Source of the DNA: Pandoraea communis
GTDB lineage: Bacteria; Pseudomonadota; Gammaproteobacteria; Burkholderiales; Burkholderiaceae
Length of the DNA: 64,000 nucleotides
Assembly (NCBI RefSeq): GCF_902459745.1
Contig: NZ_CABPSJ010000005.1
Location: 62,001-126,000, forward strand
Reading direction: 5' to 3'
In this document: positions 16,837-26,630 of the stretch, one piece after another
Layout of the letters: each line of letters starts with the position of its first letter
Numbering within the stretch: position 1 is the first letter of the stretch
Notes under the pieces: generated by a model
The model's database searches: none
Seen by the model: the letters and a program-made list of their open reading frames with translations, nothing else
Told to the model about the DNA's origin: nothing
Position numbers and translations under genes: made by a program

Positions 16837-18063
16837 ATGCACGTCAAGAGAAGTTCACTGGGGATGGTCACGGCCGTGGCACTCGCGGTATTGACCTTGG
16901 CCGCATGCGGCAAGAAGCCGCAGCAGCCGCAGGGCATGGTGCCGGAAGTCGGCGTCGTGACGCTGCAACCTCAGAACGTAACACTGACGACCGACCTGCC
17001 AGGACGCACTTCGCCCTTCCGCGTTGCCGACGTGCGCGCGCGTGTCGATGGCATCGTGCTCAAGCGCGATTTCACCGAAGGCGGTGACGTCAAGGCAGGC
17101 CAGCGTCTGTACAAGATCGATCCGGCCACGTATCAGGCGGCTTACGACAACGCCAAGGCCACCTTGGCCAAGGCCACCGCGAATCAGGCCTCGACAAAGC
17201 TGCTGGCCGATCGCTACAAGCAACTGGTCGCAGTCGAGGCTGTCTCGAAGCAGGACTACGACAACGCCGTCGCCGCTGCGCTGCAGGCCGACGCCGATGT
17301 GCAATCCGGCAAGGCGGCGGTCGAAACGGCGCGAATCAACCTCGGCTACACCGACGTGCCGGCCCCGATCTCGGGCCGTACGGGGTTGTCGCAGGTGACC
17401 GAAGGCGCTTACGTGCAATCGGGGGCGGCCACGCTGATGACGACCGTTCAGCAGATCGATCCGATGTACGTGGACGTGACGCAATCGGCGACGGAAGGGC
17501 TTCGTCTGCGCCGTGCGCTGGCCGACGGCAAGCTGCAAAGCGGGGGCAAGAACGCCGCCAAGGTGGAACTGACGCTGGAAGACGGCACGAAGTACCCGCT
17601 CGAAGGCAAGCTGCAGTTCTCCGACATCACGGTGGACCAGTCGACCGGCTCGGTGACCGTGCGCGCCATCTTCCCGAACCCGAATCGTGAGTTGCTGCCC
17701 GGTATGTTCGTGCACGCCAAGCTTCAGGAAGGCGTGAAGGAAGGGGGGCTGCTCGTGCCGCAACAGGGTGTCACACGTGACCAGAAGGGCCAGCCGACCG
17801 CGCTGATCGTGAACAAGGAAGGCAAGGTCGAACTGCGTCAACTGGTGACCGATCGCGCGATCGGCGACAAGTGGCTGGTGAGTTCGGGGCTGGCAGCGGG
17901 CGATCAGGTGATCGTGTCGGGTCTGCAGAAGGTACGCCCGGGTGCACCGGCAAAGGCTGTGCCGGCGCAACAACCGGGGTCGACTCCGGCGGGTGCCAGC
18001 GCACCGGCTGCTGCGGTGCCTGCCTCGCAGGCGAGCACTGCCTCGGCCGCCAACGCTCAATAA
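16837..18063 (+). CDS. RND efflux periplasmic adaptor lipoprotein (AcrA type)
   Basis: A 408-residue membrane fusion protein bridging the inner-membrane pump and outer-membrane channel. A lipobox LTLAAC is at residues about 17-22. The lipoyl domain halves (RVADVRARVDGIVLKRDFTEGGDVKAGQRLYKID and PAPISGRTGLSQVTEGAYV) flank the helical hairpin. The C-terminus is rich in Ala, Pro and Ser. The ATG at 16837 gives the lipoprotein signal; the ORF start 150 bases upstream is unsupported. First gene of a three-gene operon. Confidence 0.93.
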   Translation: MHVKRSSLGMVTAVALAVLTLAACGKKPQQPQGMVPEVGVVTLQPQNVTLTTDLPGRTSPFRVADVRARVDGIVLKRDFTEGGDVKAGQRLYKIDPATYQAAYDNAKATLAKATANQASTKLLADRYKQLVAVEAVSKQDYDNAVAAALQADADVQSGKAAVETARINLGYTDVPAPISGRTGLSQVTEGAYVQSGAATLMTTVQQIDPMYVDVTQSATEGLRLRRALADGKLQSGGKNAAKVELTLEDGTKYPLEGKLQFSDITVDQSTGSVTVRAIFPNPNRELLPGMFVHAKLQEGVKEGGLLVPQQGVTRDQKGQPTALIVNKEGKVELRQLVTDRAIGDKWLVSSGLAAGDQVIVSGLQKVRPGAPAKAVPAQQPGSTPAGASAPAAAVPASQASTASAANAQ

Positions 18064-18078
18064 CGCGGAGCCTCATTC

Positions 18079-21000
18079 ATGGCAAAGTTTTTTATCGATC
18101 GCCCGATTTTTGCGTGGGTGATCGCGATTGTCATCATGCTGGCCGGTGCGCTTTCGATCCTGAAGCTGCCGGTCTCGCAATATCCGCCCATCGCACCGCC
18201 TTCGGTGCAGATCACTGCGACCTACCCGGGCGCTTCGGCGCAGACCGTTCAGGATACGGTCACGCAGGTGATCGAACAGCAGATGAACGGTATCGATAAC
18301 CTCGAGTACATGTCGTCGACGTCCGACGGCTCGGGTACGGCGCAGATCACGCTGACCTTCTCGCAGGGCACGAACCCGGACATCGCACAGGTGCAGGTGC
18401 AGAACAAACTGCAACTTGCCACGCCGCTGCTGCCGCAGCAGGTGCAACAGCAGGGTATCAAGGTGGCCAAGGCGACCAAGAACTTCCTGCTGGTGATCGG
18501 CGCGTACTCCGACGATGGCCGGATGACCGACATCGACCTTGCGAACTACATTGCCGCCAACGTGCAGGATCCGATCAGCCGTGTGAACGGCGTGGGTCAG
18601 GTGCAGCTCTTTGGCTCGCAATACGCGATGCGTGTCTGGGTCGATCCACAGAAACTGAACGGCTATAACCTGACCGTCATCGACGTTTCGAGCGCCATTC
18701 AGGCGCAGAACGTGCAGATTTCGGCGGGCGAGCTGGGCGGTGCGCCGGCGGTCAAGGGGCAACAGCTCAACGCGACCGTGACGGCGCAAAGCCGTCTGCA
18801 AACGCCGGAGCAGTTCCGCAAGATTCTGCTCAAGGTCAACAAGGACGGCTCGCAGGTGCGTCTGGGCGACGTCGCCCGTGTCGAACTCGGCGGCGAATCG
18901 TACCAGGTGGTTGCACGCTATAACGGCAAGCCTGCCGCGGGTCTGGCCATCACGCTGGCTACGGGCGCGAACGCGCTGCAAACGGCCACGGCGGTCAAGC
19001 AGGCGGTTTCCGATCTGGAGCCGTACTTCCCGGCCGGGATGAAGGTCGATTACCCATACGACACCACGCCGTTCGTGAAGATCTCGATCGAAGAAGTGAT
19101 CAAGACCCTCATCGAAGGTATCGTGCTCGTGTTCCTGGTGATGTATCTGTTCCTGCAAAACCTGCGGGCAACGATCATCCCGACGATCGCCGTGCCGGTC
19201 GTGTTGCTCGGTACGTTCGGCATCATGGGCGCGGCAGGCTTCTCCATCAACACCTTGTCGATGTTCGGTCTGGTGCTCGCCATCGGTCTGCTCGTCGACG
19301 ATGCCATTGTGGTGGTGGAAAACGTCGAGCGGGTGATGGCCGAAGAGGGGCTGAGTCCGAAGGAAGCGACGAAGAAGGCCATGGACCAGATCGTCGGCGC
19401 GCTGGTAGGCGTGGCGCTCGTGCTCTCGGCGGTGTTTGTGCCGATGGCGTTCTTCGGCGGCTCGACAGGGGCCATCTATCGCCAGTTCTCGCTGACGATC
19501 GTGGCAGCCATGGCATTGTCGGTGCTGGTGGCGATCGTGCTGACGCCGGCCATGTGCGCGACGATTCTCAAGCCGATCAAGAAGGGCGAAGTGCACGAAA
19601 AGCGCGGCTTCTTCGGCTGGTTCAACCGCACGTTCGACAAGGGCTCGAAGAAGTATCAGGGTCAGGTGGAGCGTATTCTGAAGCGCAGCACGCCGCTCCT
19701 GATCGTCTATGTCGTGATCGTCGCGACGGTGGGCTTCCTGTTCATGCGCATGCCGACGGCGTTCTTGCCGGATGAAGATCAGGGCTACTTCTTCAACCTG
19801 GTGCAATTGCCGCCGGGCGCGTCGCAAGAGCGCACGCTCGAAGTCATGAAGCAGGTCGAGACGCACTACCTCGAGAAGGAAAAGGACGCCGTGCGTTCGA
19901 TCTTCACGGTGACGGGCTTCGGCTTTAACGGCCGTGGTCAGAACGTGGGTCTGGCGTTCACGATGCTGCGTCCGTGGGAAGACCGTCAGTCGTCCGATCT
20001 GAAGGTGCAGGCGGTGATTGCGCGTTCGTATAAGGCGTTCGCGAGCGTGAAGGACGCCATGATCTTCGCGATCAACCCGCCGTCGGTGCCTGAACTGGGT
20101 AACGCGGGCGGTATCGACTTCGAACTGCAGGATCGCGCAGGCCTCGGCCACGACGCGTTGATGGCGGCGCGTAACCAGCTCCTCGGTTTGGCTGCAAAGA
20201 ATCCGAATCTGGCGAACATGCGTCCGAACGGTCTTGACGACACGCCGCAGTACAAGGTGGACGTCGACGAAGAAAAGGCGGCTGCACTTGGGCTGTCGAT
20301 TGCCGATGTGTACACCACGCTCTCGGCCTCGTGGGGTTCGTCCTACGTGAACGACTTCATCGACCGGGGTCGCGTGAAGAAGGTGTACGTGATGGCGGAA
20401 CCGAAGGACCGCATGCTGCCGCAGGACATCAACAAGCTGTACGTGCGCAACGCTAGCGGAACCATGGTGCCGTTCTCGGCCTTCGCCACCGGCAAGTGGA
20501 TCTACGGCTCCCCGCGCCTGGAACGTTACAACGGCGTGCCTGCGGTGGAAATTCAGGGGATGCCGGCACCGGGCAAGTCGTCGGGTGACGCCATGAAGGC
20601 CGTGGAGGAAATTGCAAAGCAACTGCCTCCGGGTATCGGTCTGGAGTGGACGGGGCTGTCGTTTGAAGAGCGCATTTCCGGCTCGCAGGCACCGGCGCTG
20701 TATGCCATCTCCATCCTGATCGTGTTCCTGTGTCTGGCGGCGTTGTACGAGAGCTGGTCGATTCCGTTCTCGGTGATTCTGGTGGTGCCGCTGGGTGTGT
20801 TGGGCGCACTGCTGGCCGCAACGTTGCGCGGGTTGTCGAACGACGTGTACTTCCAGGTGGGTCTGCTCACCACGGTGGGTCTGTCGGCGAAGAACGCGAT
20901 TCTTATCGTGGAATTTGCCAAGGATCTGCAAGAGGAAGGCCGCTCGCTGATGGAAGCGACGATGGAGGCGGTGCGACTGCGGTTGCGCCCGATTCTGATG

Positions 21001-21252
21001 ACGTCGATGGCGTTCGTTCTCGGGGTGTTGCCGCTTGCGATCTCGAACGGCGCCGGCTCGGCCTCGCAGCACGCTATCGGCACCGGCGTGATCGGCGGTA
21101 TGCTGGCGGCAACGTTCCTCGCGATCTACTACGTACCGATCTTCTTCGTGCTCGTGCGCAAGCGCTTCGCTCATGAGGAACTGGATACCGTGGAACACCC
21201 GGAAGCGCGTCACGAGCCACTCGACGCCGGCCCCGCCAAGGAAGGAAACTGA
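18079..21252 (+). CDS. RND multidrug efflux transporter, HAE-1 family (AcrB type)
   Basis: A 1057-residue inner-membrane proton/drug antiporter. The N-terminal [21 protein letters not shown] and the long periplasmic loops are typical of HAE-1 pumps. The proton-relay acids fall at Asp407 and Asp408 ([13 protein letters not shown]), the same numbers as in E. coli AcrB. It starts 15 bases after the adaptor and is followed two bases later by the outer-membrane channel. A 1046-residue open frame on the opposite strand is a shadow. Confidence 0.96.
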   Translation: MAKFFIDRPIFAWVIAIVIMLAGALSILKLPVSQYPPIAPPSVQITATYPGASAQTVQDTVTQVIEQQMNGIDNLEYMSSTSDGSGTAQITLTFSQGTNPDIAQVQVQNKLQLATPLLPQQVQQQGIKVAKATKNFLLVIGAYSDDGRMTDIDLANYIAANVQDPISRVNGVGQVQLFGSQYAMRVWVDPQKLNGYNLTVIDVSSAIQAQNVQISAGELGGAPAVKGQQLNATVTAQSRLQTPEQFRKILLKVNKDGSQVRLGDVARVELGGESYQVVARYNGKPAAGLAITLATGANALQTATAVKQAVSDLEPYFPAGMKVDYPYDTTPFVKISIEEVIKTLIEGIVLVFLVMYLFLQNLRATIIPTIAVPVVLLGTFGIMGAAGFSINTLSMFGLVLAIGLLVDDAIVVVENVERVMAEEGLSPKEATKKAMDQIVGALVGVALVLSAVFVPMAFFGGSTGAIYRQFSLTIVAAMALSVLVAIVLTPAMCATILKPIKKGEVHEKRGFFGWFNRTFDKGSKKYQGQVERILKRSTPLLIVYVVIVATVGFLFMRMPTAFLPDEDQGYFFNLVQLPPGASQERTLEVMKQVETHYLEKEKDAVRSIFTVTGFGFNGRGQNVGLAFTMLRPWEDRQSSDLKVQAVIARSYKAFASVKDAMIFAINPPSVPELGNAGGIDFELQDRAGLGHDALMAARNQLLGLAAKNPNLANMRPNGLDDTPQYKVDVDEEKAAALGLSIADVYTTLSASWGSSYVNDFIDRGRVKKVYVMAEPKDRMLPQDINKLYVRNASGTMVPFSAFATGKWIYGSPRLERYNGVPAVEIQGMPAPGKSSGDAMKAVEEIAKQLPPGIGLEWTGLSFEERISGSQAPALYAISILIVFLCLAALYESWSIPFSVILVVPLGVLGALLAATLRGLSNDVYFQVGLLTTVGLSAKNAILIVEFAKDLQEEGRSLMEATMEAVRLRLRPILMTSMAFVLGVLPLAISNGAGSASQHAIGTGVIGGMLAATFLAIYYVPIFFVLVRKRFAHEELDTVEHPEARHEPLDAGPAKEGN

Positions 21253-21254
21253 CT

Positions 21255-22745
21255 ATGAAGCACAAAGCATTGCCGATGGCCTTGGCGGCAGCGTTCCTGG
21301 CAGGCTGTACCCTCGCGCCGCATTATGAGCGGCCCGAGGCACCGGTAGCCACGTCGTTCCCCACTGGCCCGGCCTACAAGACGTCCGGGGCGGCGAACCA
21401 GAACGGCACCACCGGCAGCAATGCCCTGGCAGCCGCCGATCTGGGCTGGCGAGATTTCTTCACCGATCCTCGCCTGCAGAAGCTGATCGAGATCGCGCTG
21501 GAGAACAACCGCGATCTGCGAGTCTCGATGCTCAACATCGAAGCGGCGCGTGCGCAGTACCAGATCCAGCGCTCGGCGCTGCTGCCCTCGGTTGGGGCGG
21601 CGGGGCAGGCGTCGGTTCAGCGCTCGCCGGCGGATTTGTCGTCGTCGGGACGTGCCGGGATCAGCCGTAGCTATCAGGTTGGTGTGGGTTTCACGTCGTA
21701 TGAACTAGATCTGTTCGGTCGTATCCAGAGCCTGAAGGATCAGGCGTTGGAGACGTATCTGGCGAGCGAGGACACGGCCAAGGCAGCGCATATGACGCTG
21801 ATCTCGGAAGTGGCGACGGCGTACCTCACCTGGCTGGCGGATCAGGAGTTGCTCAGACTCACGACCGACACGCTCAAGAGCCAGGAATCGTCGTATAACC
21901 TGACCAAGCGCAGCTTCAACGTGGGCACGGCCTCAGGGCTGGATCTGCGTCAGGCGCAAACGCCGGTCGATACGGCGCGGGCAAATTTCGCGCAGTACAC
22001 GCGTCAGGTTGCACAGGACGAAAATGCGCTCGCGCTGCTCATCGGCCAGCCGTTGCCGGCCGATTTGCCGCCGGGACGTCCGCTCGATGGGCAAGGTCTG
22101 CTTACCGACTTGCCGGCCGGGTTGCCTTCGGATCTGTTGCTGCGGCGTCCGGATGTCACGGCGGCCGAGCACACGCTCAAGGGGGCCAACGCGAACATCG
22201 GTGCGGCGCGTGCGGCGTTCTTCCCGACGATTTCTCTGACGGCAAACGCCGGCACGGCCAGTGCCTCGCTGAGCAATCTGTTCAAGGGCGGGCAGGGTGC
22301 ATGGTCGTTCGCACCGACCATCACGCTGCCGATCTTCGCGGGCGGGCAGAACGTCGCCAACCTCGATCTGGCCAAGGTGCAGAAGCGTATCGAGATCGCC
22401 AACTACGAGAAGGCGATTCAGACGGCGTTCCGCGAGGTGTCCGACGGGTTGGCCGCACGCGGCACGCTCGACGATCAGGTCTCGGCGCAGGAGTCGCTCG
22501 TCAAGGCGAGCGACGAGAGCTACAAGCTCTCGGACCTGCGCTATCGCAACGGTGTGGACAGCTACCTGAACGCACTTGTGTCGCAACGCTCGCTGTACTC
22601 GGCGCAGCAAACGCTGATCGCCACGCGTCTGGCGCGCTGGACCAATCTCGTCACGCTGTACAAGGCGCTCGGCGGTGGTTGGGAAGAGCGCTCGGTTCCG
22701 GCCAACGCCGGGACGGCGTCGGCACCTGCGGCAGCATCGTCGTGA
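21255..22745 (+). CDS. outer-membrane efflux lipoprotein (NodT/OprM family)
   Basis: A 496-residue TolC-like channel. The lipobox LAGC is at residues 15-18 and the mature protein begins CTLAPHYERP. Two OEP repeats are visible (about 70-260 and 280-475), with the family motifs LGWRDFFTDPRLQKLIEIALENNRDL and LPSDLLLRRPDVTAAEHTL. It completes the RND operon and is followed by a strong terminator. Substrates of this pump cannot be read from the sequence. Confidence 0.94.
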   Translation: MKHKALPMALAAAFLAGCTLAPHYERPEAPVATSFPTGPAYKTSGAANQNGTTGSNALAAADLGWRDFFTDPRLQKLIEIALENNRDLRVSMLNIEAARAQYQIQRSALLPSVGAAGQASVQRSPADLSSSGRAGISRSYQVGVGFTSYELDLFGRIQSLKDQALETYLASEDTAKAAHMTLISEVATAYLTWLADQELLRLTTDTLKSQESSYNLTKRSFNVGTASGLDLRQAQTPVDTARANFAQYTRQVAQDENALALLIGQPLPADLPPGRPLDGQGLLTDLPAGLPSDLLLRRPDVTAAEHTLKGANANIGAARAAFFPTISLTANAGTASASLSNLFKGGQGAWSFAPTITLPIFAGGQNVANLDLAKVQKRIEIANYEKAIQTAFREVSDGLAARGTLDDQVSAQESLVKASDESYKLSDLRYRNGVDSYLNALVSQRSLYSAQQTLIATRLARWTNLVTLYKALGGGWEERSVPANAGTASAPAAASS

Positions 22746-23072
22746 TCGTGTCGCTTGCGTCGACGATGTCGTGAGGCAGGCGGCGGTGTGAGCCACTTGT
22801 CTCGCTGAGGCGCAATGCTTGAACCTCGAAACGCCCGGCCATGTGCCGGGCGTTTCGTTTTTGTGAGTCATGTCGTGCGAGAAATTGGCTCAGTTCCCAA
22901 GAAGTTTAGACGCCGGGTTCTACGCTCGCCCCTACCTCGCGTAGCGCTTCGTCGCTATCCTTGATCGCGTTGTATTCGCAACACCCCGAGCGTCGACGCG
23001 AGCGTTTCCAGACATTGGCGAATCGTCGCACGGGGCATATATAAGCTGACTGCTTTTCCAGGGAGAGACACC
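22746..23072. other. intergenic region after the RND operon
   Basis: These 327 bases contain the RND operon terminator (22830-22861) and, near the right end, the promoter region of the acyl-CoA-binding protein gene. I see no other gene or RNA here. Confidence 0.5.
22830..22864 (+). terminator. intrinsic terminator of the RND operon
   Basis: An 11-bp perfect stem AAACGCCCGGC / GCCGGGCGTTT with a five-base loop CATGT, followed by CGTTTTT. Confidence 0.92.
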
Positions 23073-23330
23073 ATGAGCGATCTTCAAGCTCGCTTCGACG
23101 AGGCGGTAGCCCAGTCCAAGACGCTGCCGGAACGCCCCGACAATTTCACATTGCTGCGTATCTATGCGCTCTTCAAACAAGGCACCGAGGGTGATGTGTC
23201 CGGCACGCGTCCGGGCATGACGGATTTCGTCGGCCGTGCCAAGTTCGATGCCTGGGAAATGCTCAAAGGCAAGTCGAAAGAAGAGGCGCAAGAAGCTTAT
23301 GTCGCACTCGTCGACGAGCTGAAGGGATAA
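23073..23330 (+). CDS. acyl-CoA-binding protein
   Basis: An 85-residue ACBP, which binds long-chain acyl-CoA in the cytoplasm. The family core is present: RPDNFTLLRIYALFKQGTEGDVSGTRPGMTDFVGRAKFDAWEMLKGKSKEEAQ, including the conserved YALFKQ and the KFDAWE motif. Length is normal for the family. GGGAGAG precedes the start. It is monocistronic with its own terminator. Confidence 0.96.
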   Translation: MSDLQARFDEAVAQSKTLPERPDNFTLLRIYALFKQGTEGDVSGTRPGMTDFVGRAKFDAWEMLKGKSKEEAQEAYVALVDELKG

Positions 23331-23405
23331 CGTTGCCGGGCACGCGGTTGCCCGTCACGAGCCAATGAGGCGGTGCCGAACTCGTTCGGTACGGTCAGCC
23401 CAAAG

Positions 23406-23432
23406 ACGGCGACTTCGGTCGCCGTTTTTTTT
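23406..23432 (+). terminator. intrinsic terminator
   Basis: An 8-bp stem ACGGCGAC / GTCGCCGT capped by the stable TTCG tetraloop and followed by eight T after the stem. It ends the acyl-CoA-binding protein gene. Confidence 0.95.
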
Positions 23433-23576
23433 ATGGACGTTCGTTGAGGGATGTGGCGTCGCGTGTGGAAAGTGAGGTGGCGCATGACGGGGCAGGTTTT
23501 GCGGCGCAATCCGATTGGCGTGTGACGAAGCGTGGGCGACGATGGACGCGTCATCAACGAGACGGGAGACCGAACC

Positions 23577-24005
23577 ATGCAACAGGATCGACGACACCAG
23601 CGGCGTCGCGCCGACCGGCAGGCGCTTCGCGATACGCTGGCTAATCACCGCTTTCCGCCGATGCGAGGCGCTCGGCGAACACCATCGCGCGATGCTGGCG
23701 GACGGCGAGGCCGAGGGCAGTTGCCGCTGCCGTCGCCGTCGCGTACGCGGGGGAGGCCGCAAGGCGAGGCGGCGGAAGGGAAACCGACGAGCGGCGGGCG
23801 TTGCAAGACCCGCTTTCGCGGGGGCGCAATGCTTGACGTCATGTTCACACTGGCGGCGCTTATGGCTGGCGCGCAGGGCTTCGCCCATTGGCAGGCGGCG
23901 GGGGCAATGACATCCGCCGAGCTTGCTCCTTCGAAGACAAATGTCGTGTTGGCATTGCCAGCGCAAGCGGGGAACGATGTATGGCACGCTCGTCGGTCCC
24001 CGTGA
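23577..24005 (+). CDS. possible PilV-like minor prepilin, divergent
   Basis: A 142-residue frame supported by GGAG eight bases before the ATG and by its stop overlapping the next gene as TGATG. Residues about 84-108 read GGAMLDVMFTLAALMAGAQGFAHWQ, resembling the PilV N-terminal helix, with Asp where pilins have the conserved Glu at mature position 5. The first 80 residues are Arg-rich and unlike a normal prepilin leader. It may be a degenerate gene, or translation may begin later. It leads the minor-pilin gene set. Confidence 0.45.
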   Translation: MQQDRRHQRRRADRQALRDTLANHRFPPMRGARRTPSRDAGGRRGRGQLPLPSPSRTRGRPQGEAAEGKPTSGGRCKTRFRGGAMLDVMFTLAALMAGAQGFAHWQAAGAMTSAELAPSKTNVVLALPAQAGNDVWHARRSP

Positions 24006-24958
24006 TGTGGCCGCCGCGTTTGGGCAGGGGGAACAAGGCGTGCGTGCGTCGTATGGCGGGTTTTACGCTGCTTGAGTGGGTGCTGGCAATGCCGCTCGGG
24101 TTGCTGATCGTGACGGCGGCGATCGCGATCTATCTCGCGGGCATTCGATTGTGGCGGGTTCAGGCGGAGCGATACGACGTTACCGAGCGCGCGATCTTTG
24201 CATTGACACAACTCACCCGTGCCGTTGGCATGGCGGGATACCGGAACTGGGACCCGATGGAGGGCGCGATCTGGCCGCCGGGGCCTGTGAAGCGCGAGTG
24301 GCCGTCGTTGCGAGCGAGTGCGGCATGCGCCGGCACCGTCGACACGTGTGCGCGATCAGGGTGGCAAGGCAGCTCACTGCTGGAAGTGCAGTTCCAGGGG
24401 GCGGGATTGTCGGAGGGCAACGGTGCCATCCACAACTGCGCGGGCATGCGTACCCGAGCGACGGGACGTCCGGACGACAGACATCTCAGCATCTTCTATG
24501 TCGATAAGGGCGAGGACGAGATTCCCTCGCTCTACTGCCGCTACGGTGAGCGTCAAACGCGCTCGACGGATCTGCATCCGGCACAGGTGCTGGTGAGCGG
24601 GGTGGAGGCGATGTACGTTCGGCTAGGGTTTCGCGTCGGCGGGACCGGGTCTTTGCGTTGGGTTGAGCCCGTCAGAAGTCTGCGCCGCAGGCCGCCAAGC
24701 CCGCCACCCGGGGAGGGCGGATGGGAGAACGTCGCGGCGGTGGCCTTTTCGCTGGTCTTGCGCGGCGCGCCGCGGAGCGGTGGCAAACCACGGACCACGC
24801 GGGTGGTCGAAGTGTTCGATGCGGCATCCGGTGGTCGTGAGTACAAGCGGCTGGGTAACGCCGGAGACGTTCATCTGCACGTATTCAATGCGGTGGCCTA
24901 TCGTCGCAACGATGGTGGCGTCGGCGAGGAGGCGAAATGGTTGGCGTCTTCATGGTGA
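24005..24958 (+). CDS. PilW-like minor prepilin
   Basis: A 317-residue type IV minor pilin. The prepilin motif MAG-FTLLEWVLAMPLG gives cleavage after Gly and a conserved Glu at mature position 5, followed by the hydrophobic helix. The downstream YDVTERAIFALTQLTRAVGMAGYRNW matches the PilW pattern. The start at 24005 is favoured by its TGATG overlap with the upstream gene. A Pro/Gly-rich stretch RRPPSPPPGEGGW (about residues 225-240) looks inserted. The stop lies inside the next gene. Confidence 0.75.
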   Translation: MWPPRLGRGNKACVRRMAGFTLLEWVLAMPLGLLIVTAAIAIYLAGIRLWRVQAERYDVTERAIFALTQLTRAVGMAGYRNWDPMEGAIWPPGPVKREWPSLRASAACAGTVDTCARSGWQGSSLLEVQFQGAGLSEGNGAIHNCAGMRTRATGRPDDRHLSIFYVDKGEDEIPSLYCRYGERQTRSTDLHPAQVLVSGVEAMYVRLGFRVGGTGSLRWVEPVRSLRRRPPSPPPGEGGWENVAAVAFSLVLRGAPRSGGKPRTTRVVEVFDAASGGREYKRLGNAGDVHLHVFNAVAYRRNDGGVGEEAKWLASSW

Positions 24959-25572
24959 TGTGGCTGGCGGCGCTGATGACGCTTGCCGCATCCGGCATGC
25001 ACCATCGCCAATTGGCCAGCCGTTTCATTGCCTATACGAACGATCGCGCAGGGGCGTTTGCGGCGGCGGACCGGGCGCTTGCCGAAGCGCGCGATTGGCT
25101 GACGCATGAGGCGCGTGCCGCGGATATTGCCGCCGTGCCGGCGTTCGAGGCGGGACCACAGGGCGTGCTTGAGGCGAACCATCGCGGTGACATCTGGTAC
25201 CAGCGCCGTGTGCCGAGATGGCGAACGGTCGAATGGAATGGCAGTGCCGCCGTCGTTGCGACGCGAAGGGCGCGCTACTTCATCGAGAGAATCGCGTATT
25301 CGGCGTATCTGGCGGGCGAACCGGAAACGCGCGACGTGCCAGTGCGGCGGTATCGCGTGAGTGCGATGGGGTGTGGCGAGTTGCCAGGCACGCGTGTGTA
25401 TTTGCAGGCGATCTATGAAGTCCGGCAACGAACGGGGAAAGCGGGTGGTGGCGGTGAACTGGCATCGTTTTCATCGCGTTCGTTGAGTTGGCGTGAGGTT
25501 GCCAGGTGGCATGACAGCAGTGCTGTGACACCTGCGCCGGGCACTCGTAGCGAGCATTGCGATGCGTCCTGA
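24937..25572 (+). CDS. PilX-like pilus assembly protein
   Basis: A 211-residue protein. The N-terminal hydrophobic helix VGVFMVMWLAALMTLAASGMHHRQLA and the following TNDRAGAFAAADRALAEARDWL match the PilX family, where the second motif is normally DRQLAFQAAEAAL. A proper leader peptide is lacking: GAGGAGG fixes the start at 24937, leaving only Met-Val before a Gly. It overlaps the PilW-like gene by 22 bases and the following gene by 11. Confidence 0.7.
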   Translation: MVGVFMVMWLAALMTLAASGMHHRQLASRFIAYTNDRAGAFAAADRALAEARDWLTHEARAADIAAVPAFEAGPQGVLEANHRGDIWYQRRVPRWRTVEWNGSAAVVATRRARYFIERIAYSAYLAGEPETRDVPVRRYRVSAMGCGELPGTRVYLQAIYEVRQRTGKAGGGGELASFSSRSLSWREVARWHDSSAVTPAPGTRSEHCDAS

Positions 25573-26176
25573 TCTACGTGCCGCACGCGGCGTCACGATG
25601 CTGGAGTGTGTCATTGCGATGGCCGTGCTCGCCGTTGCACTGATGGCGGTTTCGCCTTCCATCGACACGGTTCGCCGCCGGGTGGCGGTAGACATCACGG
25701 CGCGAGCGTTTCTGGCATCGCTGCAGGCAGCGCGTTCCGAGGCGCTGGGACGGCACCGGCGCGTGGCAATGGCCCCACATGACGGCGGGAGTCTGAATAG
25801 CGGCTGGGTGACGTTCGTCGACCAGAATCGCAACGATCGCTTCGATGCGGGAGATCAAGTGCTGGGGCGATACGCGCCATTGCCACCGGGCGTGAGTGTC
25901 GACGTGCGATGGGGGTTGTACAACACCGAAGGCCTCGCGTTCGCAGAAGACGGTTTCATGCGAACGCAGACACGAGGGTGGTTGTCGGGGACGGTGCGCA
26001 TTGCGGGGCACGGGCGGCGCGTTTGCATCATCATCAATGCCTACGGACGCGCCCGTGTGGCTCGACGCTGTGATGCGTGGGCCGGGGCGCAGCGATTACA
26101 TGACCGGTGGGGGGCCGATGTCGTTGCGTCGGGACGAGGTTGTCGCAGACGCGCGAGGTGTGTCGGACGTATCTGA
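25562..26176 (+). CDS. GspH/FimT-like pseudopilin
   Basis: A 204-residue minor pilin. Prepilin motif ARG-VTMLECVIAMAVLAVALM shows cleavage after Gly and Glu at mature position 5. SLQAARSEALGRHRRVAM and the pattern GWVTFVDQNRNDRFDAGDQVL are typical of FimT/GspH proteins. It overlaps the PilX-like gene by 11 bases, and its last 81 bases overlap the converging gene at 26096. The set lacks pilY1 and pilE, which usually follow. Confidence 0.78.
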   Translation: MRPDLRAARGVTMLECVIAMAVLAVALMAVSPSIDTVRRRVAVDITARAFLASLQAARSEALGRHRRVAMAPHDGGSLNSGWVTFVDQNRNDRFDAGDQVLGRYAPLPPGVSVDVRWGLYNTEGLAFAEDGFMRTQTRGWLSGTVRIAGHGRRVCIIINAYGRARVARRCDAWAGAQRLHDRWGADVVASGRGCRRRARCVGRI

Positions 26177-26617
26177 CGCATAGGGGGCACCCGCTTTCGG
26201 CGTCGACGGCTTCGTTGATTCCTGCCAGAGCTTGATTCCTTGCCACGCGAGAACGCCGAGGCTGCCCCACTTGAGACTGCGGCGTACCACGCGTCCGACA
26301 GGGGTATGCGACAAACCGGTGAGCGCCAGCGAGGCAACGGAACTGACCAGCGGATAGCGCTCAAGCAGTCCGCCGAGCTTGAGTCCGGAACTGGCGAGGC
26401 CGCTAATGCTGGCGAGGTTGGCAAAGCCACCGGGCAGCAGATAGCGTACCCAACGGAAATTGCGCAGGCGTTCGCGCGTATCGTGCGAGGCTTGAATCAG
26501 TTCGGCGCGCTCAACAGCGATACGCGTGAGCACGAGTTCCTTGCGAATGGCGAGGAGGTCATGACGCGAGCGTCGTGACGGTCGCGTGCGGCGAGGGCGG
26601 TTCTGTTCCAGCGGCAC
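26096..26617 (-). CDS. YqjK-like protein of the yqjDEK-type cluster
   Basis: A 173-residue protein whose N-terminal half is charged and helical (DLLAIRKELVLTRIAVERAELIQA), followed by hydrophobic segments around 70-125. Position after YqjE and YqjD suggests the YqjK role; the function is unknown. The GTG at 26617 is chosen because AAGGAG lies eight bases upstream and it starts 13 bases after the yqjE stop. Its 3' end overlaps the converging pilin gene by 81 bases. Confidence 0.65.
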   Translation of the reverse strand: MPLEQNRPRRTRPSRRSRHDLLAIRKELVLTRIAVERAELIQASHDTRERLRNFRWVRYLLPGGFANLASISGLASSGLKLGGLLERYPLVSSVASLALTGLSHTPVGRVVRRSLKWGSLGVLAWQGIKLWQESTKPSTPKAGAPYASDTSDTPRASATTSSRRNDIGPPPVM

Positions 26618-26630
26618 GGGCAGATCTCCT

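Noticed and set aside
18073-21213. A 1046-residue open frame on the minus strand opposite acrB
   Set aside because: It mirrors the real pump gene, is rich in His, Arg and Gln as expected from antisense of G+C-rich codons, and has no domain.
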